Part shown: positions 23,795 through 32,545 of the stretch, piece after piece | Numbering within the stretch: the stretch's first letter is position 1 | Layout: each line of letters starts with the position of its first letter | Position numbers and translations under genes: made by a program | The notes under the pieces: model-generated | What the model was told of the DNA's origin: nothing | The model's database searches: none | The model's input: the letters and a program-made list of their open reading frames with translations, nothing else | Assembly (NCBI GenBank): GCA_025504975.1 | Contig: JANUWI010000009.1 | Location: forward strand, 992,001-1,056,000 | Direction: 5' to 3' | Origin: Plenodomus lindquistii | Taxonomy: Eukaryota > Ascomycota > Dothideomycetes > Pleosporales > Leptosphaeriaceae | DNA length: 64,000 nucleotides

Positions 23795-24840
23795 TCAGGA
23801 AACGTCTTTGCAAGACTCCTCACCAATAATGCTGCCAACCCGGTGGCGCCTTGGAACATCTGGGTGAACGTAGTCGGCATCAAGGTACTCCGCCTGCGAC
23901 TGTCAGTTTCACCATATCGAGAGGTCGTAAAAGCATGACCGGAACTTACTGGAGTGATCGGGCCGCTGCAGGTCGTGTTAAACACCTTTGCTGGAATCGG
24001 AATTGGAGTGTGTCGGCGCGCTAGTTCCTCACGAGAGAATTTCTTTGTCGCCTTCAGAGGGACCATGCCTCGGTTTCTCCCACTTAATGACACCCAGCTG
24101 GGTCCCTCGTAGGCCTCCCACGGAGCGACCGCTGACAGCGATTCTGGGCCCGACTTCAGACTGTCTGTGGAGACCCTGATGGCGATTGAGCGCTTAAGAA
24201 CGGCTGGCCCTCTGCGTTTGTGGCTCTTGCCGCCAAATGAGACCCTCGACACACATTTGGAAGGCTTGAGGATGAAGGGCTCCGGCAACTCGCAGCTCCA
24301 ACTCATGTTTAGAAATGTGTCCGCGTCTCGATTTCCTTCAACCTGTCCCTTCGCCTGCCTGCGCTTCTTCGCCCGTCGGCGTACCCAGTACCATAAGGCG
24401 CCGCCAAACATGAGAAACAGTAGCGCCAACAGAAGGAATAAGTAGTACAACTTATCATCATACTTGAGCGGCGTGGAATTGGACTCATCGGCTACGATGG
24501 AGACGGGCGCAGTTCCAGTGGGTGTGTTCTCAGCGAGCGTAGTTTCAGCCGGTGCAATTTGCGGGGATGCGATCTCGATAGGTACAGTCTCGACAGGTAC
24601 AGTCTTGACTGGTTCAGTCGTTGCGATCGCAGTCATAGTGAGCTCCGGTGGAAATCGAACGCTGGAAGGCTTAACGATGCTGCTTCTGTGTATTGTCATT
24701 TTTGAGAGTGCCAGTTGACTGGTCTGGTATGCTCGGATGGGCTCAGTGACGACAGGCGATGGGGCCTCAGACTCGGTGACGAAGACAACGACCGTGGTCG
24801 TCTCGTTCTCCTCATAGTTGACAAATTCGGGCATGACCAT
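23795..24840 (-). CDS. Single-pass membrane protein with Thr/Pro-rich ectodomain, unknown function
   Basis: Two exons proposed on the minus strand: 24840-23950 and 23899-23795, giving 331 residues. The donor CCA|GTAAGT is perfect. The intron (50 nt, or 56 nt using the next AG) shifts frame to a short C-terminus reading AEYLDADYVHPDVP. Without splicing, the frame continues to 23695 with an unconvincing Cys-rich tail. The first real ATG is 24840 (MVMPEFVNYEENETTTVVVF); the longer frame starts only at TTG. The N-terminal half repeats TVPVETVPIEIASPQIAPAE-like Thr/Pro/Glu units, typical of O-glycosylated ectodomains. One strong transmembrane helix follows (YYLFLLLALLFLMFGGALWY), then a basic stop-transfer (RRRAKKRR) and a ~160-residue cytoplasmic tail. 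There is no obvious signal peptide, so it may insert N-out through its single helix, or an upstream exon is missed. The architecture resembles fungal wall-stress sensor-like proteins, but I see no WSC domain. Confidence 0.62.
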
Positions 24841-25427
24841 GGCGAAACTGGTTGGACGCCAGTACGATGGGAGCGGTTGGTGCAACCGTCGCAAGTGCGA
24901 GAGGTCAAGTCAAGGTTGAAAGGTCATTGTCGGAGCTCTTCAAGTGTTGCGCAAAAAATGAGGGCTTTTTCTCGGTAGACTTGGCGACGTGAGGTGAAGT
25001 GGAGATTTGAGTTCTATGGCTGCAACTTGCAAACGCAGTATGTGCAAACGCGCGAGCGTGCATCTTGAGCGAGAGGCATTGATGGCGCAGGTGCAGGCTT
25101 GAGGAAGAAAGACATCACGAGTGACAGGGCTGGGTGGAAAGGCGGTGACAGATATGGGATGGAGATGAGAAAATGGGATTGTGTAGTTGATCATGTTGAC
25201 TATGGAACAAGGGGTCACCAGAGATGGATGGTGGAGTGAAGGAGCACGATGTGGTTCGGAGCGGTCTGCGGAGGCCTACCGGTACCTAACTAGCGTGATG
25301 GACCGACCGACCGCCAAGCGATCGCATCACTGGCAGCATCTAAGTCGCGCACCGTGATGGCCTCGTCTACTTGATCACCCCTTCCCCAGCCCGCATATCC
25401 GCAAACCACACCTCTACAAAACTCGAC
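24841..25427. other. Divergent promoter region between the membrane-protein gene and tfb5
   Basis: Head-to-head spacer of about 0.6 kb. No other gene is seen; a further upstream exon of the membrane-protein gene could lie here but I could not place one. Confidence 0.5.
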
Positions 25428-25749
25428 ATGGTCAAAGCTATTAGAGGCATGATGCCACTTATCATAGCTCCAGAATGACAAGCTGATGGTTGTAGGCACG
25501 CTGGTCAAGTGCGACGCGTCCATCAAAGCCATGCTGGTCGACATTGACAGCAAGAACGGCAACGAGTACATCATCGAGGAACTGGACGAGGAGCATATTC
25601 TCGTCAAGGAGACCAAAGTGAACGAGCTCAAGGGGCGTCTGAACCAGGTACGCTCAGTCTACTGTTCAGAAAAAAATCACACCCTGCTAATGCGCGCACA
25701 GATGATGAAAGAACGACTCAAGGAGCCGGACACTTCGGACTCGGAATAA
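25428..25749 (+). CDS. tfb5: TFIIH subunit Tfb5 (TTDA homologue)
   Basis: Three exons: 25428-25446, 25496-25647 and 25702-25749, giving 72 residues, exactly the usual Tfb5 length. The product begins MVKAIRGTLVKCDASIKAML and includes NEYIIEELDEEHILVKETKV, the conserved Tfb5/TTDA core. The first intron (49 nt) starts GC, not GT, and ends TTGTAG. Only this junction restores the family N-terminus M-x-K/R-A-x-[KR]-G-x-L-[VI]-x-C-D. The second intron is 54 nt and stop-free. A simpler model starting at ATG 25486 (MVVGTLVKCD) needs no first intron but loses the basic N-terminus. Tfb5 dimerises with Tfb2/p52 and stabilises TFIIH for transcription and nucleotide excision repair. Confidence 0.9.
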
Positions 25750-25811
25750 GATGTCATATATCAAGCTACTACTCGGCCACCTGCGCCTGCTACCTACTGT
25801 ACTCGCACCTT

Positions 25812-26368
25812 CTACGACATACCCTTAGCCTGCGAGGCGCCTTCTTGAGCGGCAACCCACTTTGGCCGGGTAGGGGCATAGAGCTCGGCGTCCACTTTCA
25901 TTTTGTCAATGATGCTGGTATCGTCAAGCGTCCCGGTCTACTCGTGTTAGCACCACGTCTGCCATACCTCAGTCGGGAGCTGCATACCTTGACGATACGC
26001 TTGCCAGGGAAGGTCGCTCCCTCACGCCACATGGTCGACCCACAGTCGCCGCTGTACTTGTAAGCAACGTCACTGAAACGAACGACCTGGTCTCACCAGA
26101 AGTTGGAAGTGATTTCGTTTCCGCCGTCTGCCTTGACAGTGTGTTGCTTGGCGGCTCCCTTGGTAACCTTGAACCCATCGGCGGAGAATAACGAGTTGGT
26201 CGAGTAGGTGCTGCCGGAAATCTTGCGACAATCCAAGCAGTGACAAAGAATCTACACGGGTCATGAGTTTACACAGCCCTGTCCTTGAAGGACTACACAT
26301 ACGCTAGCCTCGCTATCGCCAGTCACCTCGTAACGGACATTGCCACAGAAGCATCCTCCTACGACCAT
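25812..26368 (-). CDS. GFA-domain (Mss4-like, formaldehyde-activating-enzyme family) protein
   Basis: Four exons on the minus strand: 26368-26303, 26251-26097, 26051-25988 and 25937-25812, joined by GT-AG introns of 51, 45 and 50 nt; 136 residues. No long ORF exposes it, but spliced it reads MVVGGCFCGNVRYEVTGDSE, ILCHCLDCRKISGSTYSTNS, then SNFCGDCGSTMWREGATFPG. These contain the zinc-binding CxCG, CHCxxC and CxxC cysteines of GFA/CENP-V-type domains. Family members bind zinc and include S-(hydroxymethyl)glutathione-related and many uncharacterised fungal proteins; the substrate is unknown. It is complete and lies tail to tail with tfb5, 62 bp away. The third exon's acceptor is fixed by restoring the CGDCG motif. 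Confidence 0.85.
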
Positions 26369-27278
26369 TTTGTGGAATCGACTGGGAAGGACGTGGATGG
26401 TTGGTTGGTACTGGATGAGATGTTGCACAGGTCGGGAAGTGAAGATGACTTGGTTGATGGAAGATGGCGATGAGTTGTGGCACCTATTAGGCGGCTTTAT
26501 AGTTGGACGACTACCCCGCTGCGTTGATCGCCCATATTATCTGAAAATCCACTACCACGTTCCCCACGACCGGCTTAGCGTCTTGAAATTCCAAATGTCA
26601 TGCTTGCTCTGTTCGGATCACGACAGCAGATGTGCGAATGCCAGTCTGTGCAACCACCTCCATGACAGAAAAATTGAGGGTTTCTTGGTATGCACGGCAC
26701 CCCACCAAACACCCATAGTAAACCACATTGTAGCAGCACTTCTAGACCGCTTGCGACGCACAGTGTCCGGATCTTTTCTAGTACGCTTCTTGCGCGGGGT
26801 CTGAAGCATGACAGGTATTAAGAAAAAAGCTTTAGATTTAGTGGAGTTATGTACTGTCGCGCAAGTAGACTTTCAATGTTGTAATGTTGCTCACGCGGGG
26901 TGCCTAGCGTCATAATTTGGCCCAGAAAACTCTCAATTTTGCTGTCATGGATGTGCAACGGTACAGATGTCGCAAGATAATTGCCCATTGGCCAGTGTCA
27001 GCAGCTTGGTGTAGTGGATGTCGATGTGGATGCGGATGAGCCTGGCAGTCGGGAGTGACGTAGCCATGCACCTTTCCCCTGCAGCGCGGGGCATTGCCGC
27101 ATTGCCCCCACCCAGCCAGGCGGAGGTTTGTGCACGTGAGCACGAGACAGTTTGGCATTTCCATGTTTACGCTTGAGTGTCAGCCGCGCAAACATTCACT
27201 CACCATGGACCAAGCCGCGTGAGACGGCTGCGCAACTGTGACGCGTTGGCCAACGCTCTTCCTCTCGACCCAGCCAGC
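26369..27278. other. Divergent intergenic of 0.9 kb
   Basis: Lies between the GFA gene (-) and the small zinc-binding-like gene (+). A short basic minus-strand ORF at 26618-26809 (MLQTPRKKRTRKDPDTVRRK) is noted but not accepted. No repeats recognised. Confidence 0.5.
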
Positions 27279-27730
27279 ATGGCGAACGGAACAACCAATG
27301 TCTGGACGCAAATGAACTACATTCCGCCGCGTGGACAGTGCAATCACAAAGCCTCGATTCTCGCAGCAAAGTGCCCCTGTCTGCGCTTCATGTTGCATCC
27401 TCTCAAGGTGCGGTGCGCCTTGTTGGCCATGTGAAAAAGCAGTCACTGACACGGTTCCAGTCGTCATCATCCTACGAATGCGACGGCTGCGCCCACCACG
27501 CCTCGTTCCACAGCATGGAGAACAAGAGCGAGGACGAGATTCGCAAGCGGTGGGAGCAGGAAGCCAAGGACAAGGCGGATCAAGAGGGGGAAATGCAGCA
27601 AAGGCCGAAGAAGCGCGTGCGTGCCATCGAGTATGATGTAGAGCGCAATGGAGGCTCGACCAAGACGCGTGGGGGACTAGCCAGGAAGACGGGACGGTCG
27701 GCCGAGACGAGGGTGGTTGAGTTGGACTGA
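27279..27730 (+). CDS. Small conserved-looking protein with Cys/His motifs, unknown function
   Basis: Two exons, 27279-27407 and 27461-27730, with a 53-nt phase-0 intron; 132 residues. The N-terminal half holds PPRGQCNHKASILAAKCPCL, then, across the splice, a SYECDGCAHHASFHSMEN segment. Together these give five Cys and at least four His spaced as a possible zinc site (CxH...CxC...CxxCxHH). The C-terminal half is charged and helical (RKRWEQEAKDKADQEGEM), then basic (RPKKRVRAIEYDVERNGG), probably disordered. I do not know the family. The split motif only comes together after splicing, which supports the gene model. It lies 178 bp upstream of med1 on the same strand. ATG 27279 is chosen over the longer frame from 27177, whose extra residues are low quality. 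Confidence 0.72.
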
Positions 27731-27908
27731 GCACTGTATGATCAACATGGCCGAGTTATTGTAGCTTACTGGCGGCTGCTACTCTGTACTTGTTCATGAC
27801 GACGCGAGCTGGGGATGGTGCCAAGCCCTGACTCGCGCGAGCGTCACCCACTCCAAAAACAAACATGCAGCATGCACAAGACAAGACAAGACAATACAAT
27901 ACAACACC

Positions 27909-30074
27909 ATGGCGACGCCCACACCATCCACCAACACGCCCTCGAAACACGTGCCCACCTTGTCCTCGCCCGCGCCCGCGCCACGAAGCGTCCCTCACAC
28001 CGGCACCTCCAACATGTTGTCCTACGACTCGCCCGCCGTGCTCAACCTGCTCCACGACACGAGCTCAGGCATGGGCGGCGTGGGCATGGGCATTTCCATG
28101 AGCGGCCTCGGCATGTCCAGCCTCGGCATCAGTGCAAGCTCCATGGGCCGCGCAGACGAAGCAGAGAGAAGCCGCCGCCTGCAGAGCATACTCCACACGG
28201 TATCCGCCAAGCCTGGACGCGTGAGCGAGGCGGGGCTGCTGGCCCTGTGCAAGACCATGGGCGTTGCCTGCGAGAGGGCGCCCGATGACCCGGGCACGTG
28301 GAGTCTGCTCATTGGCGACGAGATCCTGTGCGATGTCACGTTTAACAACGACGAGATCCAGACAGTGAATCTGCAGACGGGGCTCGACGAGTCGAGGCCG
28401 GATTTGCAGTTTGGGCCAAAGGGATCGCGCATTCTGCTGCAGAGCTTGAAGCCGTTGAAAGGGCAGAGCAACGTCAACAACACCCTGGGCCGCTTCTCGG
28501 AGAATCTGGCAAAGCTCAATGCGCTGACGGTCTTGGGGGCCGAGCATGGGGGCGGCGTCAGTTGCTACAACGCCATTGCGGGCGTGTATGCCAGTTTGAG
28601 GAAGCTCTTTGAGCACGAGAAGAAGGCGGAGCTGGCTGCGAGGGAACCGGACGGGCGATATCGCAGCCATAAGGCGGAGAGGGAGGTGCTATGCAAGAAG
28701 AGTGGGCGGCCGCGCATGAACGGCGGATCGTGTCTCGGGCTGAGCCTGGACTATTGGATGGAAAGACGACATCTGATCCCCGAGGACACACCCGTACAAG
28801 CCGACAAGGACAAGGTGGAAGAAGCCTCCGCAAGAGAAGCTGCCTCATTGGACAACAACGGCCTTTACTCCCTGAATATCGAATGCGAGTCTTTCCAGTC
28901 CACCCTTTACACGCCCATTCGCGTCTCTGATGATTGGATAAGCGACCGCATTGAGAAGTCCGTCGACGCAAACGATGCAAACGCCTCAATCGACAACATT
29001 CTCCTCGACCGCCCCTCAATCGACTGGCTAGACCCGAAGCCTACTTATCTCGACTCTGCCACGCAGGGCGACGATGCCATGAATATCGATTCTGCCGGCA
29101 GACTACCCAACATCCGCTTCGTTGCCAAGTTCAACCCTCCGCTAGTTGTTCCCCTTGCAGTGCACATGCAACTCCATCAGCTCGTTGGCGTCGAGCCTCG
29201 CATGGAGGACTACAAGGCTATGACATTTGTCGGGTTGGCGTTACGGCCCGGAGACGAGGATCCAGGCAGTATGGCGACTGCAGGAGAATCGACACACGAA
29301 ATACGAAGCTCGCAATCCGTCGTGTACATGGACGAAAACAGCAGAGAAAGGTCACGACGACACAACATGAGTCTGTACGTCCCTAAGATGGAGTACAGCC
29401 GCACGTTGGAAAGTCTGCCATTCAGCCACCCCAAGCAACTAGTCGAGATCTTACCAACATTGAGGCAGTACGCAGCGACGACGAGTCTGATGCGCGGTGC
29501 GTTTTATGAACCAAACCGCAGCGCTGGAAAGCCTTCGCAATTACTATCACCACCTCTCACGCCTCCTCCCTCTCATCGCCAAGTCCAACCCTCAGATAAG
29601 CAAGAAGACAGCCTCCAACTCGACATCAACCTCTCCTACGCACCACCCCCACGCTTCACTCTCCTAATACCCCATCCCACCACTGCAGCCGCAGCCACAC
29701 CCAAAGCCCCACATGTTTCCACGCCAGAAACACAAGATATCTCCAACCTCCTCTCCTCCCTCCTCTCCCCCACACGCCACTACCGCTCCCCCCTCAGCAT
29801 AACCCTCGACATCCACGCCAACGGCGAATTCGTAGTCAGCGAGCAGAATCTCATCCAAGCCGTGCCTAAACTCCAGTCTTCTGCCTCTGCCGGAGGTGAC
29901 GGTGTTGGTGCAGAAGGCAAAGAAGATGTAGACATGGATGCAGCAGAACGTGCGGAAAAGCGGGTCAAGAGACTAGCGCAGGCGCTGGATGTGTGTGCGG
30001 ATTTGGGGGTTTGGGCAGAGTGGTTGAGACGAGAGGTGCAGAGGGGTGGTGGCGGTGGTGGTGGTGGGAGCTAG
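27909..30074 (+). CDS. med1: Mediator complex subunit 1 (Med1)
   Basis: An intronless frame of 721 residues starting at an ATG in good context (ACACCATGG). After a Pro/Thr-rich and Gly/Met-rich N-terminus the Med1 domain begins with RSRRLQSILHTVSAKPGRVS. It continues with GVACERAPDDPGTWSLLIGD, the strand VTFNNDEIQTVNLQTG, and NTLGRFSENLAKLNALTVLG. The middle carries LGLSLDYWMERRHLIP, another Med1 hallmark. The C-terminus is a helical segment (AEKRVKRLAQALDVCADLGV) and a short poly-Gly tail. Med1 sits in the Mediator middle module and bridges activators to RNA polymerase II. The stop codon is followed at once by an alternating GC run. Confidence 0.88.
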   Translation: MATPTPSTNTPSKHVPTLSSPAPAPRSVPHTGTSNMLSYDSPAVLNLLHDTSSGMGGVGMGISMSGLGMSSLGISASSMGRADEAERSRRLQSILHTVSAKPGRVSEAGLLALCKTMGVACERAPDDPGTWSLLIGDEILCDVTFNNDEIQTVNLQTGLDESRPDLQFGPKGSRILLQSLKPLKGQSNVNNTLGRFSENLAKLNALTVLGAEHGGGVSCYNAIAGVYASLRKLFEHEKKAELAAREPDGRYRSHKAEREVLCKKSGRPRMNGGSCLGLSLDYWMERRHLIPEDTPVQADKDKVEEASAREAASLDNNGLYSLNIECESFQSTLYTPIRVSDDWISDRIEKSVDANDANASIDNILLDRPSIDWLDPKPTYLDSATQGDDAMNIDSAGRLPNIRFVAKFNPPLVVPLAVHMQLHQLVGVEPRMEDYKAMTFVGLALRPGDEDPGSMATAGESTHEIRSSQSVVYMDENSRERSRRHNMSLYVPKMEYSRTLESLPFSHPKQLVEILPTLRQYAATTSLMRGAFYEPNRSAGKPSQLLSPPLTPPPSHRQVQPSDKQEDSLQLDINLSYAPPPRFTLLIPHPTTAAAATPKAPHVSTPETQDISNLLSSLLSPTRHYRSPLSITLDIHANGEFVVSEQNLIQAVPKLQSSASAGGDGVGAEGKEDVDMDAAERAEKRVKRLAQALDVCADLGVWAEWLRREVQRGGGGGGGGS

Positions 30075-30180
30075 GCGCGCGCGCGCGCAAAGTCCTTGAA
30101 ACAGAACAGAAAAGGAGGAGAGTCTTGGGAATCGAGGGACATGATGGAAGAAGAAGTGTTGCTTCGTTCTCGTTCCTTTG

Positions 30181-30220
<40 letters not shown>
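30181..30220. repeat. (TGTC)10 tetranucleotide microsatellite
   Basis: Ten perfect TGTC units read directly from sequence, in the 3' region between two convergent genes. Likely length-variable between isolates. Confidence 0.95.
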
Positions 30221-30223
<3 letters not shown>

Positions 30224-30569
30224 AGGCCGGGAGGCTTTGCTTGACTTGAGTTGTGACGTGACAAGCCTGCCTGACCTGAAGCATACTAGATTTACGCAAT
30301 GACAATGACAACGTCTATGCGAGCTTATGCATGTTTCCAACCACCACCTCGAATTCATGCATCTCTATGTTGATGGGACCCAGGATGGTGTTATTCTACA
30401 CCTATCTGAACATGCATGAACAAAACTACCCACCCATGTTAGTCGTTGTGTGACACGAGGTATATTGGCTACTTTGAGATGAGATGGGAGCAACGAGTGC
30501 TGACACATGCATGACCAAGCTAGCGAGCGATATTCATTGCAGCGTGGGGGATAAAGTATGTGCATGTTT

Positions 30570-30592
30570 GGGGGTGGGTGGGTGGGTGGGTG
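30570..30592 (+). repeat. GGGT array with G-quadruplex potential
   Basis: Five consecutive runs of at least three G separated by single T, the arrangement known to favour very stable parallel quadruplexes. The quadruplex itself is inferred. Confidence 0.85.
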
Positions 30593-31077
30593 ATGAGATG
30601 GGCAATCACTAACCAACATGTGCTGGTCGTGGGACGGTCGGGAATTAAAGGGCAACAACGACCAGTCATGCTTGTACACCTGCAAATATGAGGCCAAAAA
30701 AGTCAGTAACGAAATATGCGGGGTAGACTACAGCTGGAAACTGTCAGGGCCGCATGGAATACAATCTTTGCTTTTTTTGAGTAAGAGGGACAGTTGAAGT
30801 ATTTGTATTTAGAAGATTTTCATTGCCACGTTTTCTTTGTAGCTACACCCGCACTCGCAGTTCCGGCTATGCAATTCATATTTCTCGCTCCTTGTCCGAG
30901 AGTCTGTAGATTCAGATGGGTTTGTTTGTGTGTATGGGTGTCTGTGTGTAGTAATGATGTGTTCAAAGTGCCTCGCGGGGCCACCATAGCGGCGGCATTC
31001 ATTCATCGATCGTCTAAGCGTAAATATTCGAAAAGGGGGTATGAAGAAAACAGCAGCAACATTCAAAGCGCCCCGTT

Positions 31078-32504
31078 CTACGGCTTCGAGACCTCGACAA
31101 CCATGTCAACCTCGACGCCCTCTGCCTTCTTGGCGAAACGCGCAACATCCGCGCCTTCGACCTTGCCGTACATGGTCTCGGCGATGATGCCAGTAATCTG
31201 GTATGGGTCACCGTTGGAGGCGGGGCGGCGGTCCTCAAAGTAGCCCTTTCCTTCCGCAGCCACTGCGCGGGGGATACGGACAGAGGAGCCGCGGTTGGCG
31301 ACGCCCCAGGTAAACTTGTCGTACGAGGCGGTCTCGTGCTTGCCGGTCATGCGGAGCTGGTTGTCTGAGCCGTAGACGGCCATGTGCTCGGCTTGGCGGG
31401 TGGAGAGCTTCTCCATGGCGGCCTCGATGGCCTTCATGCCGCCGTCAGCACGAGTGTCGGTGGTCGACACGTTGGTGTGGAGACCAGCGCCGTTCCAGTC
31501 ACCGGGGATGGGCTTGGGCGCAAACGTGACCTTGACGCCGAATTCCTCGGCAACGCGGTGCAGGAGGAAACGCGACATCCAGAGCTCGTCACCGAGAGTG
31601 ATGCCGGGGCAGGGGCCGACTTGGTACTCCCACTGGGCGGGCATGACCTCGGCGTTGGTGCCAGAGATCTGGATCTCGGCGTACATGCAGGCCTTGTAGT
31701 GCGCCTCGACAATGTCGCGGCAGAAGACCTTGCCAGTGCCTACACCGCAGTAGTAAGGACCCTGGGGCGCGGGGAAGCCGTTCTTGGGCCAGCCATAGGG
31801 CCAGCCAAACTCGTCGAGGAGGGTGTACTCTTGCTCGAGACCGAACCAGAAGCCGGCCTCCTTGTGCTTCTCGAGGATCAAGTTGGCGTCGTGGCGGAAG
31901 TTGTAGGCGTTGGGGGAGCCGTCGGACATGTACGTCTCGCACATGACGAGGACATTGTCGCCCCGACGGAAGGGGTCGGGGTAGTATGCGCAGGGACGGA
32001 GGTAGACGTCCGAGTTGTCGCCGGGCGCCTGGCCCGTTGACGATCCGTCGAAATTCCACTCTGGGAGGTCCTTGAGGCTCTCGACCTTCTTGTTGAGCGT
32101 CTGGTGGCCGCGGTTAGTCGAGTGCGATGACGTCGGGGGTGGGCGCGTGGATGGAGGGAGGGGCATGCGCCACCACGGCCACATGCAGGTCCCGCCAGCC
32201 CGTGGGGCCCTCGGCTTATCGGGGGGGTGTGATAAGAGGAAAAGGCTCAGCTCACCTTTGACTTTGAGCGGATGCCGTTGGAGCCGTCTATCCACACATA
32301 CTCGGCCATGACCTTGCCCTTCTGGGGCAGATCGAGGTATTTCTGGAGCTGGAAAATGGCGCGTTAGCCAATGCCGTCGGGGCACGCGAGCAGGCAAGGC
32401 ACGACTTACGTTTGCAGCATTGGAGATGATTGTTGATTGTGCCTGTCATGTTGGTGAGCAAGACTGGATGCGCCGTGGCATTGTAGGCACGTAGGACGTA
32501 CCAT
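31078..32504 (-). CDS. glnA: Glutamine synthetase (GS type II)
   Basis: Four coding exons on the minus strand: 32504-32502 (ATG alone), 32442-32410, 32348-32256 and 32100-31078, with introns of 59, 61 and 155 nt; 383 residues. Spliced N-terminus: M|AQSTIISNAAN|LQKYLDLPQKGKVMAEYVW. Signatures are NFDGSSTGQAPGDNSD, VMPAQWEYQVGPCPG, the ATP-binding KPIPGDWNGAGLHTN, and the glutamate-binding NRGSSVRIPR. The enzyme condenses glutamate with ammonia using ATP and is the central step of nitrogen assimilation, acting as a cytosolic oligomer. The start is fixed because the frame upstream of exon 2 meets TGA at once, while ATG|GTACGT gives a perfect donor. GATA motifs upstream and in intron 3 fit AreA-type nitrogen control, which is an inference. 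The gene is intact. Confidence 0.96.
32215..32236. promoter_or_regulatory. Inverted pair of HGATAR motifs inside glnA intron 3
   Basis: CTTATC at 32215-32220 and GATAAG at 32231-32236 face each other ten bases apart within the 155-nt intron. GATA factors such as AreA bind HGATAR, often in pairs. Function is inferred. Confidence 0.35.
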
Positions 32505-32512
32505 GACTGCGG

Positions 32513-32545
32513 TGTGTGTCTGTGTCTGTGTCTGTGTCTGTGTGG
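32513..32545. repeat. TGTGTC hexanucleotide repeat in the glnA 5' leader
   Basis: About four to five tandem units (GACACA on the coding strand) end nine bases before the glnA ATG, so they are probably transcribed in the 5' leader. Confidence 0.85.

Larger units (their letters stand above)
30075..31077. other. Convergent intergenic rich in simple repeats (med1 / glutamine synthetase)
   Basis: No gene. It contains a (GC)n run right after the med1 stop (30074-30088), a TGTC tetranucleotide array, and a G-run array with quadruplex potential, listed separately. Confidence 0.7.

Noticed and set aside
26618..26809. 63-codon minus-strand ORF with a basic, NLS-like start
   Set aside because: After the basic stretch the sequence becomes Trp-rich and unlike a folded or nuclear protein. 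No partner exon found.
31384..32040. 218-codon plus-strand ORF antisense to glutamine synthetase
   Set aside because: Shadow of the strongly biased glnA codons. Val/Gly/Leu-rich mirror composition.
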